From assembly GCF_002090095.1 (NCBI RefSeq), contig NZ_BBRJ01000002.1, positions 1,612,817 to 1,676,816 of the forward strand: 64,000 bases of DNA, written 5' to 3'. The notes beneath the pieces are model-generated. The model saw nothing but the letters and a program-made list of their open reading frames with translations. It had not been told where the DNA came from and did not search any database. The DNA comes from Demequina sp. NBRC 110053 (GTDB taxonomy: Bacteria; Actinomycetota; Actinomycetes; Actinomycetales; Demequinaceae). Both the position numbers and the translations under genes were made by a program. The stretch's first letter is position 1. Every line of letters starts with the position of its first letter. Below, piece after piece: positions 46,040 through 54,469 of the stretch.

Positions 46040-47023
46040 ATGAGCGAGGAACGGCGCGACTCCGCCATGCAGGGCTCACCCGAGCCGCTGCCTCATGCAG
46101 GCGTCGAGATCGACGAGCCCAAGTTCGCCGACAAGTCCTACAGCCAGGGCCAGCTGGTCCGCCGGCGCTTCTTCCGCCACAAGGGCGCGCTGGCCGGGCT
46201 CGCCGTGCTCATCCTGATCACCCTGCTGGCGTTCACGTCGATCGGCATCGGCCCCCTGCCCGGGTGGTGGGACAAGGACTTCACGACGACCGGCAGCGTC
46301 ATCAACGGCGGCAGGCCGACGATGGGCTGGTTTTACCTGGGCGAGCACCCGTTCGGCCAGGACACCACGGGCCGCGACTACTTCGCGATGGTGATGCGCG
46401 GGACGCAGATCTCGCTGGTCATCGCGTTCACGGTGGGCATCCTGTCCACCATCATCGGCACTCTCATCGGCGCGATCGCGGGCTACTACCGCGGCTGGAC
46501 CGAGAGCCTCCTGATGCGCGTGACGGACCTGTTCATCATCATCCCGCTCCTGGTCTTCGCCGCGGTGCTGGGCCAGATCGCGGGCGGCGCGGGCATCTTC
46601 GCCCTCGCTGTCGCACTCGCCTTCGTCACCTGGACCGGCCTCGCGCGCCTCGTGCGCGGCGAGGTGCTGTCGCTGCGCGAACGCGAGTTCGTCTCAGCCG
46701 CCCAAGCCATCGGCACGGGCAGCTGGCGCATCATCATGCGCCACATCCTGCCCAACACCATCGGCGTGATCATCGTGGCGACGACCTTCGCCATCGCATC
46801 GGCGATCCTGCTCGAGACCTCGCTGTCGTTCCTGGGGTTCGGCGTCCAGCCGCCGGACATCTCCCTGGGGTCACTGATCAGCGACTACCAGACCGCGTTC
46901 ACCTCGCGCCCCTGGCTGTTCTGGTTCCCGGGTCTCTTCATTCTCGCGATCGCGCTCAGCGTGAACTTCATCGGTGACGGGCTGCGCGACGCGTTCGACC
47001 CGCGCCAGGGCAAGGACGGTTGA
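46040..47023 (+). CDS. Dipeptide ABC permease DppC-like
   Basis: A 327-residue permease pairing with the DppB-like protein. N-terminal RRRFFRHKGALAGLAVLILITLLAF, the GEHPFGQDTTGRDYFAMVMRGTQISLVI segment and the EAA loop (LVRGEVLSLREREFVSAAQAIGTGSWRIIMRHILPNTIGVII) are typical of DppC/OppC. The stop codon TGA is 2 nt before the ATPase ATG. Confidence 0.95.
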   Translation: MSEERRDSAMQGSPEPLPHAGVEIDEPKFADKSYSQGQLVRRRFFRHKGALAGLAVLILITLLAFTSIGIGPLPGWWDKDFTTTGSVINGGRPTMGWFYLGEHPFGQDTTGRDYFAMVMRGTQISLVIAFTVGILSTIIGTLIGAIAGYYRGWTESLLMRVTDLFIIIPLLVFAAVLGQIAGGAGIFALAVALAFVTWTGLARLVRGEVLSLREREFVSAAQAIGTGSWRIIMRHILPNTIGVIIVATTFAIASAILLETSLSFLGFGVQPPDISLGSLISDYQTAFTSRPWLFWFPGLFILAIALSVNFIGDGLRDAFDPRQGKDG

Positions 47024-47025
47024 TC

Positions 47026-48816
47026 ATGACCATCATCGACGAGACCCCCGCCCAGCCCGTCCAGGGTGGCGCGGTGCTGTCCTTCACCGACCTCGAGATC
47101 AAGTTCAACACTGAGTTCGGCCGAGTCCACGCGGTCAAGGGCATCACCCTCGAGGTGAATCCCGGCGAGGTGCTCGCCCTCGTGGGCGAGTCGGGCTCGG
47201 GCAAGTCCGTGACGTCGACCTCGGCATTGGGACTGCTGCCGCGCAACGCGACCGTCAATGGCGCGATCAGCGTCGCCGGCAAGTCCGTCGACTCGATGTC
47301 GGACCGCAGCCTGCGCAAGATGCGCGGCGACGACGTCGCGATGGTCTTCCAGGAGCCCATGACGGCGCTCAACCCGGTGCTCACGGTGCGCACGCAGATG
47401 ATCGAGGCGCTCGAGCTGCACGGCAAGGCGTACGGCAAGGACGCCGAGGCGCGAGCGGTCGAGCTGCTCACCATGGTGGGCATCCCCGACCCCGAGCGCC
47501 GCATCAAGCAGTACCCGCACGAGTTCTCGGGCGGCCAGCGTCAGCGCATCGTGATCGCGATGGCGCTGTCCTGCGATCCGACGGTGATCATCGCCGACGA
47601 GCCCACGACGGCTCTCGACGTGACCGTGCAGGCCGAGATCCTCGACCTGCTGCGCTCCCTCAAGGACGAGCTCAACACGGGCATTCTGCTCATCACCCAC
47701 TCCATGGGCGTGGTGGCGGACATGGCCGACCGCGTCGCCGTCATGTACAAGGGGGACCTGGTCGAGCAGGGCAGCGCGCAGGAGGTGCTCACGCGCCCCC
47801 AGCACGAGTACACCAAGCGTCTGCTCGAGGCGGTGCCCAAGCTGGGCTCGCGGGGCGAGACGGCTCCGGTGGTCCAGGAGGAGGGCCCCAAGGCTCTGGA
47901 GGTCCACGACCTGGTGGTCGAGTACCACCGCCAGGGCAAGGAGCCCTTCCGCGCCGTCGACGGCGTCTCGCTCAGCGTCAAGCGAGGCGAGATCGTCGGA
48001 CTGGTGGGCGAGTCGGGCTCCGGCAAGTCCACGATCGCGCGCTGCGCCCTGGGTCTGATCCCGGCGGCCTCCGGCGAGGTCGCGATCCTGGGCGAGGACA
48101 TCACCCAGATGAGCCGCAAGCCCCTCAAGGAGCTGCGCCGGCGCATCGGCGTGGTGTTCCAGGACCCGGCGAGCTCGCTGAACCCGCGCCTGCCGGTGGG
48201 CGACTGCATCGCGGAGCCGATGGACGTCCACAGCATCGGCGACTCCAAGTCCCGCCGGGAGAAGGTCGCGGAGCTTCTCGATGCGGTCGAGCTGCCCCGC
48301 TCGGTCGCGAACCGCTACCCGCACGAGCTGTCGGGCGGTCAGCGCCAGCGCGTGTCCATCGCGCGCGCGCTGAGCCTCGACCCGGAGTTCCTGGTGGCCG
48401 ACGAGCCCACCTCTGCGCTCGACGTCTCGGTGCAGGCCTCCGTGCTCAAGATGTTCACGCACCTGCAGGAGCAGTACAACTTCGGCTGCCTGTTCGTCAG
48501 CCATGACCTCGCGGTGATCGACATGCTCGCGGACCACGTGGTGGTGCTTAAGGACGGCAAGGTCGTCGAGCAGGGCGCCCGCCACAAGGTCCTCGCCGAC
48601 CCGCAGGAGGAGTACACCAAGCGCCTGCTCATGGCCGCGCCGGTGCCGGACCCAGCGGAGCAGCGCGCCCGGCGCGAGCAGCGCTACGCGTTCATGAAGG
48701 AGATCGGCGAGGAGGACCACGGGCTGCACATCGAGCACGACGACTCGGCGCGCGGCAACGGTCCCAACCAGCCGTTCAACTCCAGTGGTCTGGGTGGTTT
48801 GGCCGGAGGTCACTAG
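47026..48816 (+). CDS. Fused dipeptide ABC ATPase (DppD-DppF)
   Basis: A 596-residue protein holding two ATPase domains, equivalent to DppD and DppF fused. Domain 1: Walker A VGESGSGKSVT (about residue 55), signature EFSGGQRQRIVIAM, Walker B IIADEPTTALD. Domain 2: Walker A VGESGSGKSTI (about 327), signature ELSGGQRQRVSIAR, Walker B LVADEPTSALD. Each is followed by the OppD/F extension. The ATG at 47026 is preferred to the TTG two codons earlier. It completes a binding protein-permease-permease-ATPase importer. Confidence 0.95.
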   Translation: MTIIDETPAQPVQGGAVLSFTDLEIKFNTEFGRVHAVKGITLEVNPGEVLALVGESGSGKSVTSTSALGLLPRNATVNGAISVAGKSVDSMSDRSLRKMRGDDVAMVFQEPMTALNPVLTVRTQMIEALELHGKAYGKDAEARAVELLTMVGIPDPERRIKQYPHEFSGGQRQRIVIAMALSCDPTVIIADEPTTALDVTVQAEILDLLRSLKDELNTGILLITHSMGVVADMADRVAVMYKGDLVEQGSAQEVLTRPQHEYTKRLLEAVPKLGSRGETAPVVQEEGPKALEVHDLVVEYHRQGKEPFRAVDGVSLSVKRGEIVGLVGESGSGKSTIARCALGLIPAASGEVAILGEDITQMSRKPLKELRRRIGVVFQDPASSLNPRLPVGDCIAEPMDVHSIGDSKSRREKVAELLDAVELPRSVANRYPHELSGGQRQRVSIARALSLDPEFLVADEPTSALDVSVQASVLKMFTHLQEQYNFGCLFVSHDLAVIDMLADHVVVLKDGKVVEQGARHKVLADPQEEYTKRLLMAAPVPDPAEQRARREQRYAFMKEIGEEDHGLHIEHDDSARGNGPNQPFNSSGLGGLAGGH

Positions 48817-48876
48817 CGCAGCGGCGCCGTGCCACTGCGGCGCCGCGCCACTGAGCAGCGCCGATGCGCGGGCTGG

Positions 48877-49083
48877 CTACTCCTGCTCGGGTCGCTTGAC
48901 GCGGGGAGGGTCGGGCAGCACCGCGGCGGCCGCAAGCGGAGGGATGATCACCTCGTAGCCGTCCTCCGTCTCGAGCGGACGGTCGCCCGCAACGGGCGAC
49001 GGCGCCGGCAGGATCTTCTCCGAGTTCAGCTCCTTGGCCATCTCGGCCTCGCCGGGGTTGAAGATCGATCCGAGTTCCGTCAT
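48877..49083 (-). CDS. Small conserved hypothetical protein
   Basis: A 68-residue acidic, proline-rich protein (MTELGSIFNPGEAEMAKELN..., VIIPPLAAAAVLPDPPRVKR) with no membrane segment; family not recognised. A TAGAGT box 6 nt before the ATG gives a plausible leaderless promoter. It lies between the importer and ychF. Confidence 0.6.
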   Translation of the reverse strand: MTELGSIFNPGEAEMAKELNSEKILPAPSPVAGDRPLETEDGYEVIIPPLAAAAVLPDPPRVKRPEQE

Positions 49084-49305
49084 GCGGCGACTCTACGCTC
49101 AGCCGAGCCCGCCCGCCACGGTGACCACCGCATCGGCGCGCCGCACCCGTGCACCTCCCAACACACGGCTGTTGCGCGTGGGACGGGAGCGGCTCACGTG
49201 CATGATCACCCGTCACACCTGACTCACGGTCACCACCCGTGTGTGGGGTGGTACGGGATAGGCCGATGCGCGGGCCGGGTGGCGCTCCAACTACACTTGT
49301 CGCCC

Positions 49306-50391
49306 GTGGCACTCACTATCGGAATCGTCGGCCTGCCCAACGTGGGCAAGTCCACCCTGTTCAATGCTCTCACGCGCGCCGAGGTGCTCGCTGCGAACTA
49401 CCCGTTCGCGACCATCGAGCCCAACGTGGGCGTGGTCCCGTTGCCCGACTCGAGGCTCGGCCGTCTCGCCGAGGTCTTCAAGTCCGAGCGCGAGGTGCCA
49501 GCGACGGTGTCGTTCGTCGACATCGCGGGCATCGTCAAGGGCGCGTCCGAGGGCGAGGGCCTGGGCAACGCGTTCCTTGCGAACATCCGCGAGGCGGACG
49601 CGATCTGCCAGGTGACGCGCGCCTTCGACGACGCGGACGTCACCCGCGTCGAGGGCTCGACGGACGAGGCGGGCGACCTCGAGACCATCTCGACCGAGCT
49701 CATCCTCGCGGACCTGCAGACCATCGAAAAGGTGCTGCCGCGGCTCGACAAGGAGGTCAAGGCCAAGAAGGCCTCGCCCGACTTCCTCGCCGCCGTGAAC
49801 CAGGCCAAGGAGATCCTCGAGGCCGGCCAGACGCTCTACGCGGGCGCGGCTGCCGCCGGGCTCGGCACCGCTGAACTGCGCGAGCTCAACCTCCTCACCA
49901 CCAAGCCCTTCATCTACGTCTTCAACACCGACGACGCGGGCCTGCTCGACGAGGACAAGAAGGCGCGGCTCGAGGCGCTCGTCGCCCCCGCGAAGGCCAT
50001 CTTCCTGGACGCCAAGTTCGAGTCCGAGCTCATCGAGCTCGACGAGGATGAGGCCCGCGAGATGCTCGAGTCGACGGGCCAGACCGAGTCGGGGCTGTCC
50101 CAGCTGGCGCACATCGGCTTCGACACCCTCGGGCTGCAGACGTACCTCACCGCCGGCCCCAAGGAGTCCCGCGCGTGGACCATCCGCAAGGGCGCCACCG
50201 CCCCGCAGGCCGCTGGAGTCATTCACACCGACTTCGAGAAGGGCTTCATCAAGGCAGAGGTCGTGTCCTTCGACCACCTCATGGAGCACGGCTCGATGGC
50301 CGATGCGAAGGCCGCCGGCAAGGTGCGCATGGAGGGCAAGGACTACGTCATGCACGACGGCGACGTGGTGGAGTTCCGCTTCAACGTGTAG
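49306..50391 (+). CDS. ychF: Redox-regulated ATPase YchF/OLA1
   Basis: A 361-residue Obg-like P-loop ATPase that binds ribosomes. P-loop GLPNVGKSTLFNAL (residues 8-21), switch region YPFATIEPNVGVVPLPD, VDIAGIVKGASEGEGLGN, the YchF-specific NTDD in place of the G4 motif, and a C-terminal TGS domain (LQTYLTAGPKESRAWTIRKGATAPQAAGVIHTDFEKGFIKAEV...HDGDVVEFRFNV). TACACT 8 nt before the GTG suggests a leaderless transcript. The last 29 nt of the gene recur, diverged, at 52209 and 52808. Confidence 0.96.
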   Translation: MALTIGIVGLPNVGKSTLFNALTRAEVLAANYPFATIEPNVGVVPLPDSRLGRLAEVFKSEREVPATVSFVDIAGIVKGASEGEGLGNAFLANIREADAICQVTRAFDDADVTRVEGSTDEAGDLETISTELILADLQTIEKVLPRLDKEVKAKKASPDFLAAVNQAKEILEAGQTLYAGAAAAGLGTAELRELNLLTTKPFIYVFNTDDAGLLDEDKKARLEALVAPAKAIFLDAKFESELIELDEDEAREMLESTGQTESGLSQLAHIGFDTLGLQTYLTAGPKESRAWTIRKGATAPQAAGVIHTDFEKGFIKAEVVSFDHLMEHGSMADAKAAGKVRMEGKDYVMHDGDVVEFRFNV

Positions 50392-50450
50392 CCGCGCCCG
50401 AGCGGCAGTTCCGGGTGCTGGGTGCCGGCCAGCCCCTCGACGAAGAGCGC

Positions 50451-51041
50451 CTAGCGCATGTTGGTTGTCGCCTGCAGCAGCGGAATCATCGCCTCGTCCA
50501 CGACGCGTTCGAGGCCTGAGGCGCGCTCCGTGCCCGGCACGAAGACCATCTGGTGGCGGACCAGCGCAACGATGGCCTCCACCGCCGCGGCTGGTACGGG
50601 CTCTGGTCCCAGTTCGCCGGCCTCGCGGGAGCGCTCGAAGATCTCGGACAGCCATGCCTCGACCTGCGGCATCACCAGTCCGGACACCCGGGCGACAGTC
50701 GCATCGTCCACTTCGCCGATGATGCCCCTGAACGTCTCGACTCCACCAGGCCCCATGCGGTCCATGATGCCGCGCGCAAGTCCCAGGAGGTCGTCGCGAA
50801 GTGGGCCCGAGAAGACTGCTGGTGGGGTGCTGAGCCTTGAGGTTACGAGTGCGTCGATGACCATGTCCGCTCGGTTGTCGAACCGCCGGTAGAGCACCGG
50901 CTTCGACGTTCCCGCGCGACGTGCGACGCCCTCGAATGTCACGCCCCGGTAGCCGGAATCGGCGAGCTCGGCGCGCACGGCTTCGCGAATGGCGTCGAGC
51001 AGCTCTCCTGCGCGACGTCGGCGCGTCGCCTCTGCAGCCAT
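50451..51041 (-). CDS. TetR family transcriptional regulator
   Basis: A 196-residue repressor. The N-terminal helix-turn-helix (FEGVARRAGTSKPVLYRRFDNRADMV) is classical TetR; the C-terminal half is a helical ligand-binding region with no recognised specificity. It diverges from a membrane-protein gene, with the symmetric site GATACGGTACGTATC (51087-51101) between them. It probably represses itself and that gene. Confidence 0.92.
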   Translation of the reverse strand: MAAEATRRRRAGELLDAIREAVRAELADSGYRGVTFEGVARRAGTSKPVLYRRFDNRADMVIDALVTSRLSTPPAVFSGPLRDDLLGLARGIMDRMGPGGVETFRGIIGEVDDATVARVSGLVMPQVEAWLSEIFERSREAGELGPEPVPAAAVEAIVALVRHQMVFVPGTERASGLERVVDEAMIPLLQATTNMR

Positions 51042-51086
51042 CGTGCCTCCCTAATCGCGGTCGACGTCACCCTATCTTCATCGTAA

Positions 51087-51101
51087 GATACGGTACGTAT
51101 C
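51087..51101. promoter_or_regulatory. Candidate TetR operator
   Basis: GATACG and CGTATC flank GTA; a third GTATC follows at 51102-51106. The site lies between the divergent TetR and membrane-protein genes, 31 nt before the latter's ATG. Confidence 0.65.
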
Positions 51102-51131
51102 GTATCCACGCCCGCACTGGAGGACGTCCCG

Positions 51132-52115
51132 ATGACCCAGCCCGCCCCCGCCCAGCAGAGTTGGAAGCCGGTGATCGGCCTCGCCATCGGCCTCTCGGCT
51201 CTGCTCAGCACCATGCTCATCGCCTTTGGCCTTCCGGCGGTCACTTCAGGCCCGAGTGACGTGCCCATTGCCATCGCCGCGCCCGAAGTCGTCGTAGACC
51301 AGATCACGGACGCGCTCGACGACGCCCAGCCCGGCGCTTTCGACGTCACCGTCGCGCCCGACGAGGCCGCGGCCACGGCCATGATCCTCGACCGAGACAT
51401 CTATGGCGCGTTCGTCGTCGGTCCGGACGGCCTGACCGTCGACATCGCCAGCGCCGCGAGCCCGGCGATCGCACAGCTCGTCACGGCAGTGGGTCAAGAC
51501 GCAGGCGCACAGCTCGGCGCCGACGTCGTCGTCAACGACATCGTGCCAACTTCGGAGGATGACCCCAATGCGGTCGGTCTGTCTGCGGGCGCGCTCCCCA
51601 TCGCGCTCGGCGGCTTCATCGCCGGTGTCGCGACGACGCTGCTCGTGCAGGGCACGGGCCGGCGCCTCGCGGCCGTCAGCGCCTTCGCCGTGATCGCAGG
51701 TCTGGCGATGACGGCTATCCTCCAGTTCTGGTTCGGCACGTTCACCGGAAGCTTCTGGGCGACCGCAGCTGCCGCGATGCTCGGGATCGTGGCAACCAGC
51801 GCCACAGTGCTGGGGCTTGAGAGTCTGCTCGGCAGGCCGGGCATCGTCATCGCCGCGTTGGCGGTGGTCTTCCTCGGCAACCCGCTTTCCGGAATCGCGA
51901 CCGGTCCCGAGATGCTGCCCACGCCGTGGGGCGCGATCGGTCAGTTCCTGCCGCCGGGCGCCACAGGAACTCTGCTGCGCAACGTCGCGTTCTTCGACGG
52001 CGCGGCGATCGGCCAGCCAGTCGCTGTGCTGCTGTGCTGGCTCGCCTTGGGCGCGACGTTGCTGGTGGTCTCCGGACTCCGTCCGCGCCGTGTGGCGCAG
52101 CCGGCCGTCGCATAG
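51132..52115 (+). CDS. Membrane protein resembling a short YhgE/Pip or ABC-2 type permease
   Basis: A 327-residue protein: one N-terminal hydrophobic segment (VIGLAIGLSALLSTMLIAFGLP), an extracytoplasmic domain of about 130 residues (PIAIAAPEVVVDQITDALDDAQPGAFDVTVAPDEAAATAMILDRDIYGAF...), then five or six membrane segments. The arrangement (one segment, large external loop, C-terminal membrane block) is that of YhgE/Pip or ABC-2 permeases, but no ATPase is adjacent. GGAGGACGTCCCG precedes the ATG. TetR control suggests an efflux or envelope-stress role; this is inference. Confidence 0.75.
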   Translation: MTQPAPAQQSWKPVIGLAIGLSALLSTMLIAFGLPAVTSGPSDVPIAIAAPEVVVDQITDALDDAQPGAFDVTVAPDEAAATAMILDRDIYGAFVVGPDGLTVDIASAASPAIAQLVTAVGQDAGAQLGADVVVNDIVPTSEDDPNAVGLSAGALPIALGGFIAGVATTLLVQGTGRRLAAVSAFAVIAGLAMTAILQFWFGTFTGSFWATAAAAMLGIVATSATVLGLESLLGRPGIVIAALAVVFLGNPLSGIATGPEMLPTPWGAIGQFLPPGATGTLLRNVAFFDGAAIGQPVAVLLCWLALGATLLVVSGLRPRRVAQPAVA

Positions 52116-52208
52116 CTGCACCCTTGAGACGAGGCCCTTCTGGCGCACGCCGGGATGGCCTCGTCGAGTTCCGAGACCTCTCGCGCGTGGGTGTTGTTCG
52201 GCTGCGGA

Positions 52209-52237
52209 ACGCGGTCGAGTTCAGTTTCAACGTGTAG
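52209..52237 (+). repeat. Diverged second copy of the ychF 3' end
   Basis: The 29 nt match the last 29 nt of ychF (50363-50391) at 25 positions, including the terminal CAACGTGTAG, and encode VEFSFNV-stop where ychF has VEFRFNV-stop. The preceding TTCGGCTGCGGAACGCGGT is shared with the third copy at 52796 but not with ychF. Confidence 0.6.
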
Positions 52238-52396
52238 GTCCCGTTCAACCTTGGAACGGACGTGGTGAGTAGGTTGCTGCTCTCCCTCGATCGCGGGTGA
52301 CACGCTGAATCCTGCCGGTGCGCAGCGTGGCAGGTCGAGCGATGGCAGTCGCTGTGCCGCCCATGCGCGCACTTGGTCGTGACCTATGCTTCGAGG

Positions 52397-52675
52397 GTGC
52401 CGACAACCCTTGCAGACGAGCTGCGCCGCCATTTGAGGGAGCCGTTCCCGGACTCTGTGGTCAAGGGCAGGGACTACGGCGAAGTGGATGCAGTGATGAT
52501 CGACGCAGATATCTTCGGTTGGGCCTCGAGGGCCGGCTCACTAACCGAGTCTGACCGTGCTGGTCTACGTCACGCGGGCGACGAGCTGGGGCGCTCGCTC
52601 GACGCGTTTCCCGAGAATGCGCGCCCCTATTACGAGCGCCTGATCCGGATCGCACGTATGGCGGTGGCTGTCTAG
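52397..52675 (+). CDS. Small hypothetical protein, 92 residues
   Basis: Family not recognised. A soluble, helical-looking protein (LADELRRHLREPFPDSVVKGRDYGEVDAVMIDADIFGWASRAGSLTESDRAGLRHAGDELGRSLDAFPENARPYYERLIRIARMAVAV). The GTG is chosen because TATGCT lies 6 nt upstream, the leaderless pattern seen often here. It sits between the second and third copies of the ychF tail sequence. Coding is supported by the regular amphipathic pattern and normal codon bias. Confidence 0.65.
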   Translation: MPTTLADELRRHLREPFPDSVVKGRDYGEVDAVMIDADIFGWASRAGSLTESDRAGLRHAGDELGRSLDAFPENARPYYERLIRIARMAVAV

Positions 52676-52807
52676 GCCCTTGCGGATGCCCTCCGGTCGC
52701 ACGGCGAGGTCGGGCTTGAGCGCTACGCGATCTAGGAGGACGTCGTGGGAATCGCGCCGCGTTCGATCGGGCGAGTTCGCGCAGTCCAGACGTTATTCGG
52801 CTACGGA

Positions 52808-52836
52808 ACGCGGTGGAATTCCGCTCCAATGTGTAG
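52808..52836 (+). repeat. Diverged third copy of the ychF 3' end
   Basis: Matches ychF 50363-50391 at 25 of 29 positions and encodes VEFRSNV-stop. With the upstream TTCGGCTACGGAACGCGGT it is closest to the second copy. It lies in a gap without genes (52676-52904). Confidence 0.6.
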
Positions 52837-52904
52837 GCGACCTGGTGGAGTCCGCCCGGCACACGGATGTTCGTCGACCTCCGACAGTCTGCCGAGTGTC
52901 GCAG

Positions 52905-53756
52905 TCACCGCGACCAGAAGTCCTCAGGGTTGCGCCCCGGACGGTAGCCGAGCGATTCCACCATCGCCACGGCCTCCGGAAAGTTCGCCGCCAGTGATGC
53001 GGCCTCGTGGGCGTCACTCCCGAACGTGACGGTTCGGCCTCCCTCTTGCGCCCACCACTCAGGCACCCAGGACCAGAGGCGGCGTGTGTTCATCTCGAGC
53101 GCCCTGCCCGAGCCCGCGATGGCCCGCATCCCTTCGCGGAATCCCTCTTCGAACCGACGAGGATCGAACGGTCCTGCTGACTGCACCGGCCAGGACCGGA
53201 CCGCGTAGTCGATGTGCGTGAAGACCGAGAAGGAATCCGATCCGTTCACCATTCTCGGAATCTCTTCGAGATATGCCCACATCACCTCGTCGGCCGGCCT
53301 GTGATGGTACAGCGTCGTCGGTTCGGTCAGGTCGCCGTCGGAGATCGGGAGCATGTGAAGAGAGCCGTTGACGCGATCGATCAGCCCGCTGCGCAGCAAC
53401 GAGTCGGCCCGAGCGTCCCTCAGATGTGGTTGGCCGAACTCCACGCCTGTGAGGATCCGAAGGTCAGGATGCCTGTGGCGGCACCGATCGATGGCAGCCA
53501 GGTAGCCGTCGACGTCGAATGGAGGCAGACGAACAAACCCGTCGTCATCGACGTACTTCTGCCCGTGCTCGCCGATGTCCCCGGTCTCGACTCTCCACGA
53601 ATCCTCGAAATCCAGGTGCTCGGTGAAGACGACGGCCGGAAGCCCAATCTGGACCGCCCGCGCACAGATCCGATCCATCGACCCAGCCGAGGTCGGGTCA
53701 GAGCCGGCATCCCACGACCACTCGCTGTGCACGTGTGAATCTGCCGGCAGAGTCAT
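52905..53756 (-). CDS. PHP-domain phosphoesterase, histidinol-phosphatase-like
   Basis: A 283-residue PHP-fold metal-dependent hydrolase. Motif 1 DSHVHSEWSWD, the EHLDFED segment, the GVEFGQPH Glu, FTHIDYAVR and the final GSDAHEA provide the expected His/Asp/Glu metal ligands of a trinuclear PHP site. Its closest class is histidinol-phosphatase (HisK/HisJ), but no histidine genes are nearby, so another phosphate ester could be the substrate. TAGGTT 7 nt before the ATG suggests leaderless transcription. Confidence 0.88.
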   Translation of the reverse strand: MTLPADSHVHSEWSWDAGSDPTSAGSMDRICARAVQIGLPAVVFTEHLDFEDSWRVETGDIGEHGQKYVDDDGFVRLPPFDVDGYLAAIDRCRHRHPDLRILTGVEFGQPHLRDARADSLLRSGLIDRVNGSLHMLPISDGDLTEPTTLYHHRPADEVMWAYLEEIPRMVNGSDSFSVFTHIDYAVRSWPVQSAGPFDPRRFEEGFREGMRAIAGSGRALEMNTRRLWSWVPEWWAQEGGRTVTFGSDAHEAASLAANFPEAVAMVESLGYRPGRNPEDFWSR

Positions 53757-53954
53757 ACCGCACAACCTACGCGCCTTCGCGCGGGCCGTGAGCGACCCGC
53801 CCCTTCCCAGAGATGGCAGCAGCCCGGGAGCGACCAGCTCATGTTCGCTACCCTGAAGGCGGTGGCTCACGCCGCCGCCGGCACTTCCACGTGCAGATCA
53901 CGTGAATCATCGCGGAGAGGCCCGAGCAGGTCAGGACACGTCCGGATGGGGTGT

Positions 53955-54000
53955 GGCGCATCGATGCGCCGACTTCATGCCGCCGATGCTCGTCATCGGC
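53955..54000. repeat. Palindrome GGCGCATCGATGCGCC and adjacent hairpin
   Basis: A perfect 16-bp palindrome (53955-53970) is followed by a 7-bp hairpin GCCGATG/CATCGGC (53982-54000). Both are variants of the GCCGATGCG motif. They lie in the leader of the DUF1801 gene. Confidence 0.5.
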
Positions 54001-54017
54001 TGACGAAAGGACATGAC

Positions 54018-54371
54018 ATGCCCTCCAAGGACGAGAAGAACCTCGCCCAGGTGCTCGACAAGATCGACTCCATGGACGAGCCGCAGCGATCGCTCGTGCG
54101 GCAGGTGCACGGCCTCATCCTCAAGGCGGCACCGTCGCTCAAGCCACGCATCTGGTACGGGATGCCCGCCTACGCCGCCTCCGCCAGCACCCCTGCACTC
54201 GTCACCTTGCGTAACGACGAGCGCGTCAACCTCGCGCTCACCGAGAAGGTGGCGTTGCAGCCCGCAGGAGGCGCCGATGGCTCGCTGATGCCGGCCGCGT
54301 GGTACTTCGATGCCGTGGACGATGCGGCCGCCACGCGCATCGGCGACATCGTCCGAGCAGCCACTCGCTGA
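54018..54371 (+). CDS. DUF1801 family protein
   Basis: A 117-residue protein of the DUF1801 (YdhG-like) superfamily, whose fold resembles frataxin-like iron-binding proteins but whose function is unknown. The family core LILKAAPSLKPRIWYGMPAY and LRNDERVNLALTEK is visible. AAAGGA lies 7 nt before the ATG. A second member, with the related core [17 protein letters not shown], is at 56771-57199. Confidence 0.82.
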   Translation: MPSKDEKNLAQVLDKIDSMDEPQRSLVRQVHGLILKAAPSLKPRIWYGMPAYAASASTPALVTLRNDERVNLALTEKVALQPAGGADGSLMPAAWYFDAVDDAAATRIGDIVRAATR

Positions 54372-54387
54372 CAGACCGCTGACGCGA

Positions 54388-54434
54388 CCCTCCCGGTGCG
54401 AACCACGCTCGCCAGAGCGTGCGCACCGGGAGGG
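54388..54434. terminator. Bidirectional long hairpin
   Basis: A 13-bp outer stem (54388-54400 with 54422-54434) continues into a 7-bp inner stem (54404-54410 with 54415-54421). It separates the convergent DUF1801 and pseudouridine-synthase genes. Confidence 0.75.
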
Positions 54435-54469
54435 CCGGGGACGCCTTGCGCTCGAGAGACGTCCAGACG

